From contig DAITVZ010000121.1 of NCBI GenBank assembly GCA_036841525.1, positions 1-8,519 of the forward strand: DNA of 8,519 bases. The letters are read 5' to 3'. A program made the position numbers and the translations under genes. Of the stretch, positions 1-6,105 are shown in pieces. The DNA comes from JAAYEA01 sp012689325 (GTDB taxonomy: Bacteria; Chloroflexota; Anaerolineae; JAAYEA01). The notes under the pieces were generated by a model. The model was not told the DNA's origin and ran no database searches. It saw nothing but the letters and a program-made list of their open reading frames with translations. Position 1 is the first letter of the stretch. Each line of letters starts with the position of its first letter.

Positions 1-420
1 GAACTTGATCGGCGACTCGGATTCCACCGGCTGCGCCACCGGCTCGGCGTTGGCGACCTCGATGTCCACCGTGCCGCCGGTGTGGACCGTCTGGTCGGTG
101 AGCAGCAGCAGGCGCAGGCCCAGGTCGAGCTTGACGCCTTCCACCGGCTCGCCCTTCCAGTCCAGCGAATCGCCGGCTTTTTTGAGCGCCCGCTGCCCTT
201 CGATGGTGAACTCGGCCATGCTGTCCGAGAGGCCCACATAGACGATGTCCGTCCCCGTCAGCGTCTCACCCGGCTTGAGCGAGATCTCGGCGGGGCCCTT
301 GTAGGTCAGCGCGCCCGCCGGGGCGCCGCCGCGGAGAAAGCAACCGGCCAGGGCCGCCAAGGCCAGCGCCGCCGCGCCCAAGATAAGCAAGCTCCGAAAA
401 CGTCGTATGGATCTCCCCAT
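1..420 (-). CDS. Putative lipoprotein of unknown function (N-terminal 140 codons, runs off left edge)
   Basis: The minus strand is open from the ATG at 420 to the window edge, so the 3' part of the gene is missing. Residues 1-27 form a lipoprotein signal peptide: MGRSIRRFRS supplies the basic N-region, then comes a hydrophobic Ala/Leu stretch, and LAGC ends at Cys27. The mature protein should therefore be lipid-anchored on the outer face of the cytoplasmic membrane. Residues 38-140 look like a beta-rich extracytoplasmic domain (LTYKGPAEISLKPGETL, then GTDIVYVGLSD). I do not recognise a characterised family, and no catalytic motif is visible. The start is supported by GGAGG ten bases upstream of the ATG. 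A GTG directly before the ATG is a less likely alternative. It is transcribed divergently from the metallophosphoesterase gene. Sure of the reading frame, unsure of function. Confidence 0.72.
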   Translation of the reverse strand, partial: MGRSIRRFRSLLILGAAALALAALAGCFLRGGAPAGALTYKGPAEISLKPGETLTGTDIVYVGLSDSMAEFTIEGQRALKKAGDSLDWKGEPVEGVKLDLGLRLLLLTDQTVHTGGTVDIEVANAEPVAQPVESESPIKF

Positions 421-477
421 CACGACATCACCTCCCCAAGCCAGCCCAGGTTTTCCCCGCGGCTGCTTTTATGGTAT

Positions 478-507
478 AGTATAGTCATTCTGGCGGTCAG
501 GGGGCAA
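478..507 (-). promoter_or_regulatory. Candidate promoter for the left-edge lipoprotein gene
   Basis: Reading the minus strand, TTGCCC (502-507) and TATACT (478-483) are separated by 18 bp. This would start transcription near position 471, giving a leader of about 50 nt before the ATG at 420. The AT-rich stretch also reads TATAGT twice on the plus strand (475-480 and 480-485), so it could supply an overlapping -10 for the divergent metallophosphoesterase gene. No good plus-strand -35 is seen. Inferred from consensus similarity only. Confidence 0.4.
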
Positions 508-518
508 ATCGCGGCTCT

Positions 519-1241
519 ATGCGTCATCTCATTGTCTCGGACATCCACAGCAACCTGGCGGCCTTCGAGGCCGTCCTGGCCGACGCTGGGTCGGTGGACC
601 GCGTCTGGAGCCTCGGCGATGTGGTGGGGTATGGGCCGGACCCCAACGAATGCCTGGAGCGGCTGCGCGGGCTACCACACCTTTCCGTCGCGGGCAACCA
701 CGATTGGGGCAGCATCGCCCGGATCGACATCTCGGACTTTAACCCAGAGGCGCAGCACATCTGCCGCTGGACCGGCCAGCAGCTCTCCGCGGACAATCAG
801 GCCTACCTGGCCGGGCTGGCGGAAACAGTGGTCGAAGGCGATTTCACCATCGTGCACGGCAGTCCCCGCTACCCCACCTGGGAGTACCTCGTCTATACCC
901 TGAGTGCGCTGGAGAACTTTGACTATTTCGACACCCGTTTCTGCCTGGTGGGGCACTCGCACGTGCCCATCATCTTTCAGAGTAGAGACGGCACCTGCGA
1001 TCTGCTGGTTCCCACGCCGGACTCGGTCTGGCACCTAGGCGAGCAGCGGCTGATCATCAATCCCGGGGCGGTAGGCCAGCCCCGCGACGGCGACGAGCGG
1101 GCCAGCTATGTCATCCTGGACACCGACCAAGATACCCTCACCTATCGGCGCGTGCCCTATCCCGTCTATGTGACGCAGAAGCGCATGCAGCAGGCCGGCC
1201 TGCCGGAGCGCCAGATCTCCCGGCTGGCCATGGGCTGGTGA
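519..1241 (+). CDS. Calcineurin-like metallophosphoesterase (YfcE/MJ0936-like)
   Basis: This 240-aa protein has the full set of metal-binding motifs of a single-domain calcineurin-like phosphoesterase. They are D8-x-H10 in VSDIHSN, GD at 33-34 in SLGDVVGYGPDPNE, GNHD at 59-62, VHGS at 112-115 and GHSH at 145-148. Together they would hold a dinuclear metal centre. The NPGAVGQPRDGD stretch at 181-192 is typical of the COG0639/COG0622-like subgroup. There is no signal peptide or membrane segment, so it should be a soluble cytoplasmic phosphodiesterase or phosphatase; the substrate cannot be read from sequence. Length is normal. The start is set by the conserved MRHLIVSDIHSN opening. No convincing Shine-Dalgarno is near it (a G-run lies 14 nt upstream), so initiation may be weak or on a short leader. 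The downstream lipoprotein gene on the same strand is 108 nt away. Confidence 0.9.
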   Translation: MRHLIVSDIHSNLAAFEAVLADAGSVDRVWSLGDVVGYGPDPNECLERLRGLPHLSVAGNHDWGSIARIDISDFNPEAQHICRWTGQQLSADNQAYLAGLAETVVEGDFTIVHGSPRYPTWEYLVYTLSALENFDYFDTRFCLVGHSHVPIIFQSRDGTCDLLVPTPDSVWHLGEQRLIINPGAVGQPRDGDERASYVILDTDQDTLTYRRVPYPVYVTQKRMQQAGLPERQISRLAMGW

Positions 1242-1252
1242 CCGGGGAAAAA

Positions 1253-1264
1253 GCCTGTACAGGC
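1253..1264. promoter_or_regulatory. Perfect 12-bp palindrome GCCTGTACAGGC
   Basis: A perfect dyad lies 11 nt after the metallophosphoesterase stop and about 85 nt before the DUF4349 gene start. With at most a 4-bp stem when folded and no following T-run, it is a poor terminator. Its symmetry fits a protein-binding operator better. No regulator can be assigned, and the rest of 1242-1349 shows no clear -35/-10 pair. Confidence 0.3.
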
Positions 1265-1335
1265 AAGGAACCGAAGCCTCGATCGCGACGTCTGTAAGAG
1301 TGAGAGACACCATACATCGTCGCAACGCTATGTGC

Positions 1336-1341
1336 GGAGGT
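1336..1341 (+). promoter_or_regulatory. Ribosome binding site for the DUF4349 lipoprotein
   Basis: GGAGGT lies 8 nt before the ATG at 1350. It fixes that ATG as the start, in agreement with the signal peptide that follows at once. Confidence 0.8.
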
Positions 1342-1349
1342 AAATCGCG

Positions 1350-2258
1350 ATGAAAACCAAGTATCTGTTGATCTTTCTGGCGCTGCTTGTGGTCCTGGCC
1401 GGGTGCGCCGGAGCGCCGCGGACGGCTTCACAAAGTGCGGATGCGCGCCCAGAGTATGCCGTGGTCGAGCGGGAAGTCGTCGCCCAGCCGGCCATGGCCC
1501 CGATGGCCACCCCAGCGCCCGGCTATGCCACCGGGGAAGGGGTCGCGGCGGATGCGGACCGCATGATCATCCGCACTGGCAGCCTGGCGCTGCTGGTGGG
1601 TGACACCAACAAGGCGATGGAAAGCGTTGGCGGCATCGTCGCCGAGCTGCAGGGCTATATCGTGTCCAGCAACTCGTGGCGGAACAACGAATATGTGAGC
1701 GCCAACATGAGCGTGCGCGTCCCCGCCGCCTCCTTCGACGCGGCGATGGAGCGCATCAAGGCCGTGGCCAATGTGGTGAAAAACACCTCCACCTCGGGCG
1801 ACGATGTGACGGAGGAGTACGCGGACCTGGATGCCCAACTGCGCACCCTGAAGGCCACGGAGAACGAGCTGCTAGAGCTGCTGACCCAGGTGCGCGAGCG
1901 CACGGGCAAGGCCGAGGACATCCTGGCCGTCTACCGCGAGCTGACCAACATTCGCTCGCAGATCGAGCGCATCGAAGGCCGGATGCAGTACCTGGGCCGC
2001 ATGACGGCCATGGCGACCATCAACATCTCGCTGGAGCCGGACATCGTGGATCAGCCGCTGACCTCCGACAGCAAGTGGCGGCCCCAGGCCACCATCGCCA
2101 GCGCCCTGAAGCGGCTGGTGGAGACGCTGCAGTTCCTGGGCGGCGCGCTGATCTGGATCCTGCTCTACGTCGCGCCAATCCTGATCCTGATCCTGCTCCC
2201 GTTGGTGGCGCTGGTCTGGCTCATCAACCGGCTCCGCCGGAACAAGAAGCAGGCATAA
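1350..2258 (+). CDS. DUF4349-family lipoprotein with C-terminal transmembrane helix
   Basis: This 302-aa protein begins with a lipoprotein signal peptide (MKTKYLLIF..., lipobox LAGC ending at Cys19). A low-complexity Ala/Pro/Met linker follows to about residue 65. The core, about residues 70-230, has the order typical of DUF4349: a strand segment RMIIRTGSLALLV, then an alpha/beta part with SVRVPAASFDAAMERI. A helical, charged, probably coiled-coil hairpin follows at about 155-215 (EEYADLDAQLRTLKATENEL and ILAVYRELTNIRSQIERIEG), then a closing strand MATINISL. Residues 263-293 form a strongly hydrophobic transmembrane helix followed by the basic tail NRLRRNKKQA, expected on the cytoplasmic side. 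The protein should sit on the outer face of the membrane, anchored at both ends. Biochemical function of the family is not established. It ends 6 nt before the 104-bp palindrome and converges on the transport operon. Confidence 0.88.
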   Translation: MKTKYLLIFLALLVVLAGCAGAPRTASQSADARPEYAVVEREVVAQPAMAPMATPAPGYATGEGVAADADRMIIRTGSLALLVGDTNKAMESVGGIVAELQGYIVSSNSWRNNEYVSANMSVRVPAASFDAAMERIKAVANVVKNTSTSGDDVTEEYADLDAQLRTLKATENELLELLTQVRERTGKAEDILAVYRELTNIRSQIERIEGRMQYLGRMTAMATINISLEPDIVDQPLTSDSKWRPQATIASALKRLVETLQFLGGALIWILLYVAPILILILLPLVALVWLINRLRRNKKQA

Positions 2259-2263
2259 ACGCC

Positions 2264-2367
2264 GTAGGGGCGAGGCACTCCCTGTCAAGCGATACATCGT
2301 GCGAGCGCCGCTCAGCGCTGCAAGCACGATCCTGAATAGGTATCGCTGAGGGATGCCTCGCCCCTAC
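2264..2367. repeat. Large imperfect palindrome (MITE- or REP-like element; possible bidirectional terminator)
   Basis: The outer arms are perfect 14-bp inverted repeats (2264-2277 and 2354-2367, starting GTAGGGGCGAGGCA when read inwards). Further pairings nest inside: 2279-2283 with 2349-2353, GCGATAC 2289-2295 with 2340-2346, ATCGTGC 2296-2302 with 2324-2330, and AGCGC 2304-2308 with 2315-2319 around a 6-nt loop. The whole element can fold into one long hairpin with small bulges. It fills the gap between two convergent genes, and its right end contains the stop codon of the minus-strand permease. Termini of the form GTAGGGGCG recur, as far as I recall, as dispersed intergenic palindromes in Chloroflexota and some other genomes. 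Copy number cannot be judged from one window. It lacks a strong T-run, so termination is only a possibility. Confidence 0.75.
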
Positions 2368-3320
2368 TTGTCCTCTCGGATATACGGCACGCCCAGCGCC
2401 GCGGGCGCGCCCACCCGCTTGCTAAAGGTCTCCCACCAGGTGATGAACACCAGCACCACGATGGTGAAAAAGTAGGGGAGCATCCCCAAGAAGGAAGCGG
2501 GAATGGTGGTCCCGGCGGCCTGCAAGCGGAACTGCACCGCCGTCACGCTGCCAAAGAGCAGCGCCCCCAACACCGCCCGCAGCGGGTTCCACGTCGCAAA
2601 GATCACCATCGCCACGGCGATCCAGCCGCGCCCGCCGGTCAGTCCCTCCGCCCAGCCCGGCGTGTAGGCCAGCGAAAGGTGCGCGCCGCCCAAGCCCATG
2701 AGCATCCCGCCCACGATGGTATAGAGGTACCGCGTGGCGGTCACGTTCACGCCCATGGCGTCCGCCGTGCGCGGGTTTTCCCCCACGGCGCGCAGGTGCA
2801 GGCCCGGCCGCGTGCGATAGAGCCAGAACCAGATCAGCGGCACCAGGAGATACAGCAGGTAGGTCAACGCGTCCGCGCGAAAGAAGGAGCGCCCCAAGAC
2901 CGGCAGGTCGGACAGAAAAGGCAGGGGCACCCGCGCGAACTTGGGTCCGATCAGGCCAACCAGGGGCTTGCCCGCAGGCCCCAGCCGCTGGCCGAGAAAG
3001 CTGGCCAGCCCGGAGCCAAAGATGCTCAGGGCCAGCCCGCTGACCGTCTGATCGGCGCGCAGCGAGACGGTGAGGAAGGCATGGATGGCCGCCAATAGGG
3101 CCGCCACCACCATGGCCACCAGCGTGCCCACCACCGCGCTGCCGCTATGGTAGGTCGCCGCAAAGCCGGTCACGGCGCCCATGATCATCACGCCCTCCAC
3201 GCCGAGGTTCAGGATGCCCGAACGCTCGGTGAGGACCTCGCCCAGCGTGGCATAGAGCAACGACGTGCCCGAACGCACGGTCACCGCCAGGATGGATACC
3301 CAAAGCTCCACGTCGAACAT
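2364..3320 (-). CDS. ABC transporter permease, BMP-type nucleoside/purine system (YufQ/NupQ-like)
   Basis: This 318-aa polytopic membrane protein belongs to the BPD_transp_2 class (COG1079-like). Family signatures are GEVLTERSGILNLGVEG at 27-43, the cytoplasmic coupling-helix motif RAVGENPRTADAMGV at 177-191 that docks on the ATPase, and GRGWIAVAMVIFATWNP at 230-246. About eight hydrophobic segments span the length. It should pair with the YufP-type permease to form the import channel. The ATG at 3320 follows the upstream permease stop by 4 nt. It has GGAGG nine nt upstream, inside the end of that gene, so translation is probably coupled. The TAG stop (2364-2366) lies inside the palindromic element, so the last residues may have been altered by its insertion. 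Length is normal for the family. Confidence 0.93.
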   Translation of the reverse strand: MFDVELWVSILAVTVRSGTSLLYATLGEVLTERSGILNLGVEGVMIMGAVTGFAATYHSGSAVVGTLVAMVVAALLAAIHAFLTVSLRADQTVSGLALSIFGSGLASFLGQRLGPAGKPLVGLIGPKFARVPLPFLSDLPVLGRSFFRADALTYLLYLLVPLIWFWLYRTRPGLHLRAVGENPRTADAMGVNVTATRYLYTIVGGMLMGLGGAHLSLAYTPGWAEGLTGGRGWIAVAMVIFATWNPLRAVLGALLFGSVTAVQFRLQAAGTTIPASFLGMLPYFFTIVVLVFITWWETFSKRVGAPAALGVPYIREDK

Positions 3321-3324
3321 GGCT

Positions 3325-4440
3325 CTATTCCTCCGGAGTGGCCTTGGCGAGCGAAGGCGCGGCGGGCAAGCGAGCCCGGCTGACCCAACGGACGCGAAAG
3401 TCGGTCAGGAACGCGCCGCCCAGCATGAAGAACAGGATGGAGCCCTGCAGGATCGACGCCACGGAAGCCGGCAGGCCCATGGTGATCTGGATCTGGTCCC
3501 CGCCCACCAGCAAGCCCGCCATCAGGACCGCCACCACCAATACGCCCCCTGGGTTCAGCTTGCCCAGCCAGGCGACGATGATGGCCGTGAAGCCATAGCC
3601 CACCGTCAGCCCCTTTTGCAGGCGGTGAGAGATGCCCGCGACCTCGGCCATCCCGGCCAGGCCCGCCAGGCCGCCGCTGATGAGCATCACCAGCAGGATA
3701 TTGCGCGCTAGGCTGATCCCGGCGTAGCGAGCCGCGGTGGGGTTCTCGCCGATCACGCGGATCTCATAGCCCCACTTGGTGCGGGCGAGGATGAGCCAGA
3801 TCGCGATGGCGGCCACGATGGCAAAGATGAGCCCCCCGTGCACGCGAGTCCCCTCCCACCGGGGCAGCCAGGCCGCCTGGGTGAAAAGCGCCGACCCGGG
3901 AAAGCCGTAGCCCTTGGGGTCTTTCCAGGGGCCATAAAACAGGTATTCGACCCACAACACGGCGATATAGTTCATCATCAGCGTGACGATGATCTCGTTC
4001 ACCTTCAGATAGGCCTTGAGCAGCGCCGGGATCATGCCCCAAAGCGCCCCGGCCACAAAGCCCGCCACCACCATGAGCGGCAAAAGCAACCAGGAGGGCA
4101 GGTTGGGAAAGGCCTGCGGCACGAAAAGCGCCACGCCGCTGGCGGCGAACCCGCCCATGGCCAGTTGCCCCTCCGCGCCGATGTTCCAGAACAGCATCCG
4201 GAAGGCCACCGAGACGCCCAGCCCGCAGAGCATCAAAGGGATCGCCTTGACGATGGTCTCGGAGAACTCGTACTTGCCGCCAAAAGCCCCTTTGACCATG
4301 GCCACATAGGTTTGCCAAGGATTGGCTCCCGCCAGCGCCAGGATCACCGCGCAGAAAAGCAGCGCGGCCAGGAGAGAGCCCGTGGTGACCAGCAACCCGG
4401 CGTACCGGGAGCGTTCGTACCTGCGCTCCAGTTTGAACAT
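3325..4440 (-). CDS. ABC transporter permease, BMP-type nucleoside/purine system (YufP/NupP-like)
   Basis: This 371-aa polytopic membrane protein of the BPD_transp_2 class (COG4603-like) is the longer of the two permeases. It has a charged cytoplasmic N-terminus (MFKLERRYERSRY) and a first membrane helix at about 17-37. Then come the family motifs NIGAEGQLAMGGF at 86-98 and VNEIIVTLMMNYIA at 147-160. The coupling-helix sequence RVIGENPTAARYAGI is at 228-242, and further hydrophobic segments run to about residue 345. The C-terminal tail (350-371) is basic, then Ala/Pro-rich, and likely cytoplasmic. The ATG at 4440 is 3 nt after the ATPase stop, preceded by GAGAGG within the end of the ATPase gene, so the two are translationally coupled. 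With the downstream permease it should form the channel of the importer. Confidence 0.93.
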   Translation of the reverse strand: MFKLERRYERSRYAGLLVTTGSLLAALLFCAVILALAGANPWQTYVAMVKGAFGGKYEFSETIVKAIPLMLCGLGVSVAFRMLFWNIGAEGQLAMGGFAASGVALFVPQAFPNLPSWLLLPLMVVAGFVAGALWGMIPALLKAYLKVNEIIVTLMMNYIAVLWVEYLFYGPWKDPKGYGFPGSALFTQAAWLPRWEGTRVHGGLIFAIVAAIAIWLILARTKWGYEIRVIGENPTAARYAGISLARNILLVMLISGGLAGLAGMAEVAGISHRLQKGLTVGYGFTAIIVAWLGKLNPGGVLVVAVLMAGLLVGGDQIQITMGLPASVASILQGSILFFMLGGAFLTDFRVRWVSRARLPAAPSLAKATPEE

Positions 4441-4443
4441 GGC

Positions 4444-6015
4444 CTATCCTCTCTCCTCCGTCAGCGCGGCGCCGGCCTCCACCGCCGTCTGCGATAGCGA
4501 CCCGGCCATCATCAGGCCGATCTCGTCCAGGCTCGCGTTCTCGGCGTCCACAATGCCCATGACCCGCCCGCCGTGCATCACGGCGATGCGGTCCGAAAGG
4601 GCCAGCAATTCGTCCAGGTCCTCGGAGAGCATCAGGATCGCGGCGCCATGCGCGCGCTGCTCCAGGAGCATCCGGTGCACCGCTTCGGTGGCGCCCACGT
4701 CCAGTCCGCGGGTGGGGTGCACCGCCACCAGCACCTTGGGCTCCGCCGAAATCTCGCGGGCGAGGATGGTCTTTTGCAGGTTGCCGCCGGAAAGCAGCTT
4801 GGCCGCGGTGCTGTGCCCCGGCGCGGCGATGTCATAGAGCGCGATGAGGCCATCGGCGAACTGGTCGATGGAAGAGCGATCCAGGAAGGGGCCGCGCGCG
4901 ATGGGCGAGCGCCGGTACTTTTTCAGCACCACGTTATCGCTGATGGCCAGGTTCGGCACCAGCCCCATGCCCAGCCGATCCTCCGGCACATGGCTGACCC
5001 CGCGATCGATGATCTGGCGAGGGGAGCAGTTGGTCATGTCCTTGGAGCAGATCATCACCTGCCCCTCCTTGCTCGGGCGCAACCCGGTGATCACCTCGGC
5101 CAGCTCTTTTTGGCCGTTGCCCGCCACGCCAGCGATGCCCAGAATCTCGCGCTCGCGCACCGCCAGCGAGACGCCGTTCAGCGCGAGGAGGCCCTTGTCA
5201 TTGGCGGCCTTGAGCCCCACCACCTGTAATAGCGGCTCGCCCGGGGGCAGCGCCTGCTTTTCGGCGCGGAACAAGACCTCGCGGCCCACCATCAGCCGCG
5301 CCAGCTCCACCGGCGTGACGGCGGAAGCCTCCACAGTGGCTACCACCCGCCCCTTGCGCAGCACGGTGATGCGATCCGAGATGCTCAGCACCTCTTCCAG
5401 CTTGTGGCTGATAAAGACCACCGAGGTTCCTTCGGCCACCATCTGCCGCAACACGGCGAAAAGGTCCGTCACCTCGCCGGGGGTCAGCACCGCCGTCGGC
5501 TCATCCAGGATCAGGATCTTGGCCCCGCGATAGAGCATCTTGATGATCTCGACGCGCTGCTGCTCGCCCACCGAGAGCTGCCAGATGCGGGCGCGGGGAT
5601 CGACTTGCAGACGGTAGCGTTGCGACAGCTCGGCGATCTTGCGCTCCGTGGCGGGGAGGTTGAGGACAAAGCGAGGAGACTCCATGCCCAGGGTCACGTT
5701 TTCGGCAACGGTGAGCATGTCCACCAGCATAAAGTGCTGATGGACCATGCCGATCCCCTGCGCGATGGCGTCCCGCGGGGAGCGGAACGTCACCGGCTTG
5801 CCGTCCATCAGGATCTGCCCTTCGTCGGGCTGGTAAAAGCCGGAGAGGATATTCATCAGCGTGCTTTTGCCCGCGCCGTTTTCGCCGAGCAGCGCGTGGA
5901 TTTCCCCCGGCCGCACGTCCAGATCGATGCCATCGTTCGCCTGGACGCCGGGAAAACGCTTGGTGATGCCCACCAGCCGCACAGCCGCTTGATCATGAGA
6001 TGGCTCGATCGACAT
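4444..6015 (-). CDS. Double-domain ABC transporter ATPase of a BMP-type importer (YufO/NupO-like)
   Basis: This 523-aa cytoplasmic protein carries two fused nucleotide-binding domains (COG3845-like), as usual for this transporter class. Domain 1 (about 11-250) is canonical: Walker A GENGAGKS 44-51, HQHF in the Q-loop region at 92-95, signature LSVGEQQ 147-153, Walker B ILILDEP 167-173 and H-loop His204. Domain 2 (about 261-510) has a degenerate Walker A (GVAGNGQKE 296-304, no Ser/Thr after Lys). Its signature LSGGNLQK (408-415) is good. Its Walker B region reads VLVAVHPTRGLDVG (428-441), without the catalytic Glu, and SEDLDE replaces the H-loop. That asymmetry is typical of the family, so ATP hydrolysis should occur mainly at one composite site. 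The ATG at 6015 has GTGAGG five nt upstream. The gene lies 90 nt after the binding-protein gene and 3 nt before the first permease. Confidence 0.94.
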   Translation of the reverse strand: MSIEPSHDQAAVRLVGITKRFPGVQANDGIDLDVRPGEIHALLGENGAGKSTLMNILSGFYQPDEGQILMDGKPVTFRSPRDAIAQGIGMVHQHFMLVDMLTVAENVTLGMESPRFVLNLPATERKIAELSQRYRLQVDPRARIWQLSVGEQQRVEIIKMLYRGAKILILDEPTAVLTPGEVTDLFAVLRQMVAEGTSVVFISHKLEEVLSISDRITVLRKGRVVATVEASAVTPVELARLMVGREVLFRAEKQALPPGEPLLQVVGLKAANDKGLLALNGVSLAVREREILGIAGVAGNGQKELAEVITGLRPSKEGQVMICSKDMTNCSPRQIIDRGVSHVPEDRLGMGLVPNLAISDNVVLKKYRRSPIARGPFLDRSSIDQFADGLIALYDIAAPGHSTAAKLLSGGNLQKTILAREISAEPKVLVAVHPTRGLDVGATEAVHRMLLEQRAHGAAILMLSEDLDELLALSDRIAVMHGGRVMGIVDAENASLDEIGLMMAGSLSQTAVEAGAALTEERG

Positions 6016-6043
6016 GGCTTCCTCACCCTTGGCAAAAGATGTA

Positions 6044-6070
6044 AGGGAGACCTGAAAGCCGGGTCTCCCT
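6044..6070 (-). promoter_or_regulatory. Intercistronic hairpin between binding-protein and ATPase genes
   Basis: In the transcript, AGGGAGACC and GGTCTCCCT form a perfect 9-bp stem (6062-6070 with 6044-6052) around a 9-nt loop. It starts 36 nt after the binding-protein stop and ends about 28 nt before the ATPase start. Only a weak T-containing stretch follows. It therefore fits partial termination or 3'-end protection that keeps binding-protein mRNA more abundant than the downstream genes, a common arrangement in ABC import operons. The stem is visible; the role is inferred. Confidence 0.6.
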
Positions 6071-6105
6071 CATGGATGCACTCTCGTTGCAGGCAGCAGC
6101 CCCAG

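Noticed and set aside
82..903. 273-codon plus-strand frame over the left edge
   Set aside because: It runs antisense to the lipoprotein gene, crosses the promoter spacer and then overlaps the metallophosphoesterase in another frame. The product has no family features.
1676..2335. 219-codon plus-strand frame inside the DUF4349 gene and palindrome
   Set aside because: It is an out-of-frame shadow of the DUF4349 gene with Gly/Arg/His-rich low-complexity product.
2259..2367. Insertion sequence at the convergent junction
   Set aside because: The element is only 104 bp and has no transposase or visible target duplication. It is described as a palindromic repeat instead.
4444..5250. Apparent inactivation of the second nucleotide-binding domain of the ATPase
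   Set aside because: The missing Walker A Ser/Thr, Walker B Glu and H-loop His are usual for the second domain of YufO/NupO-type ATPases, so this is not decay.
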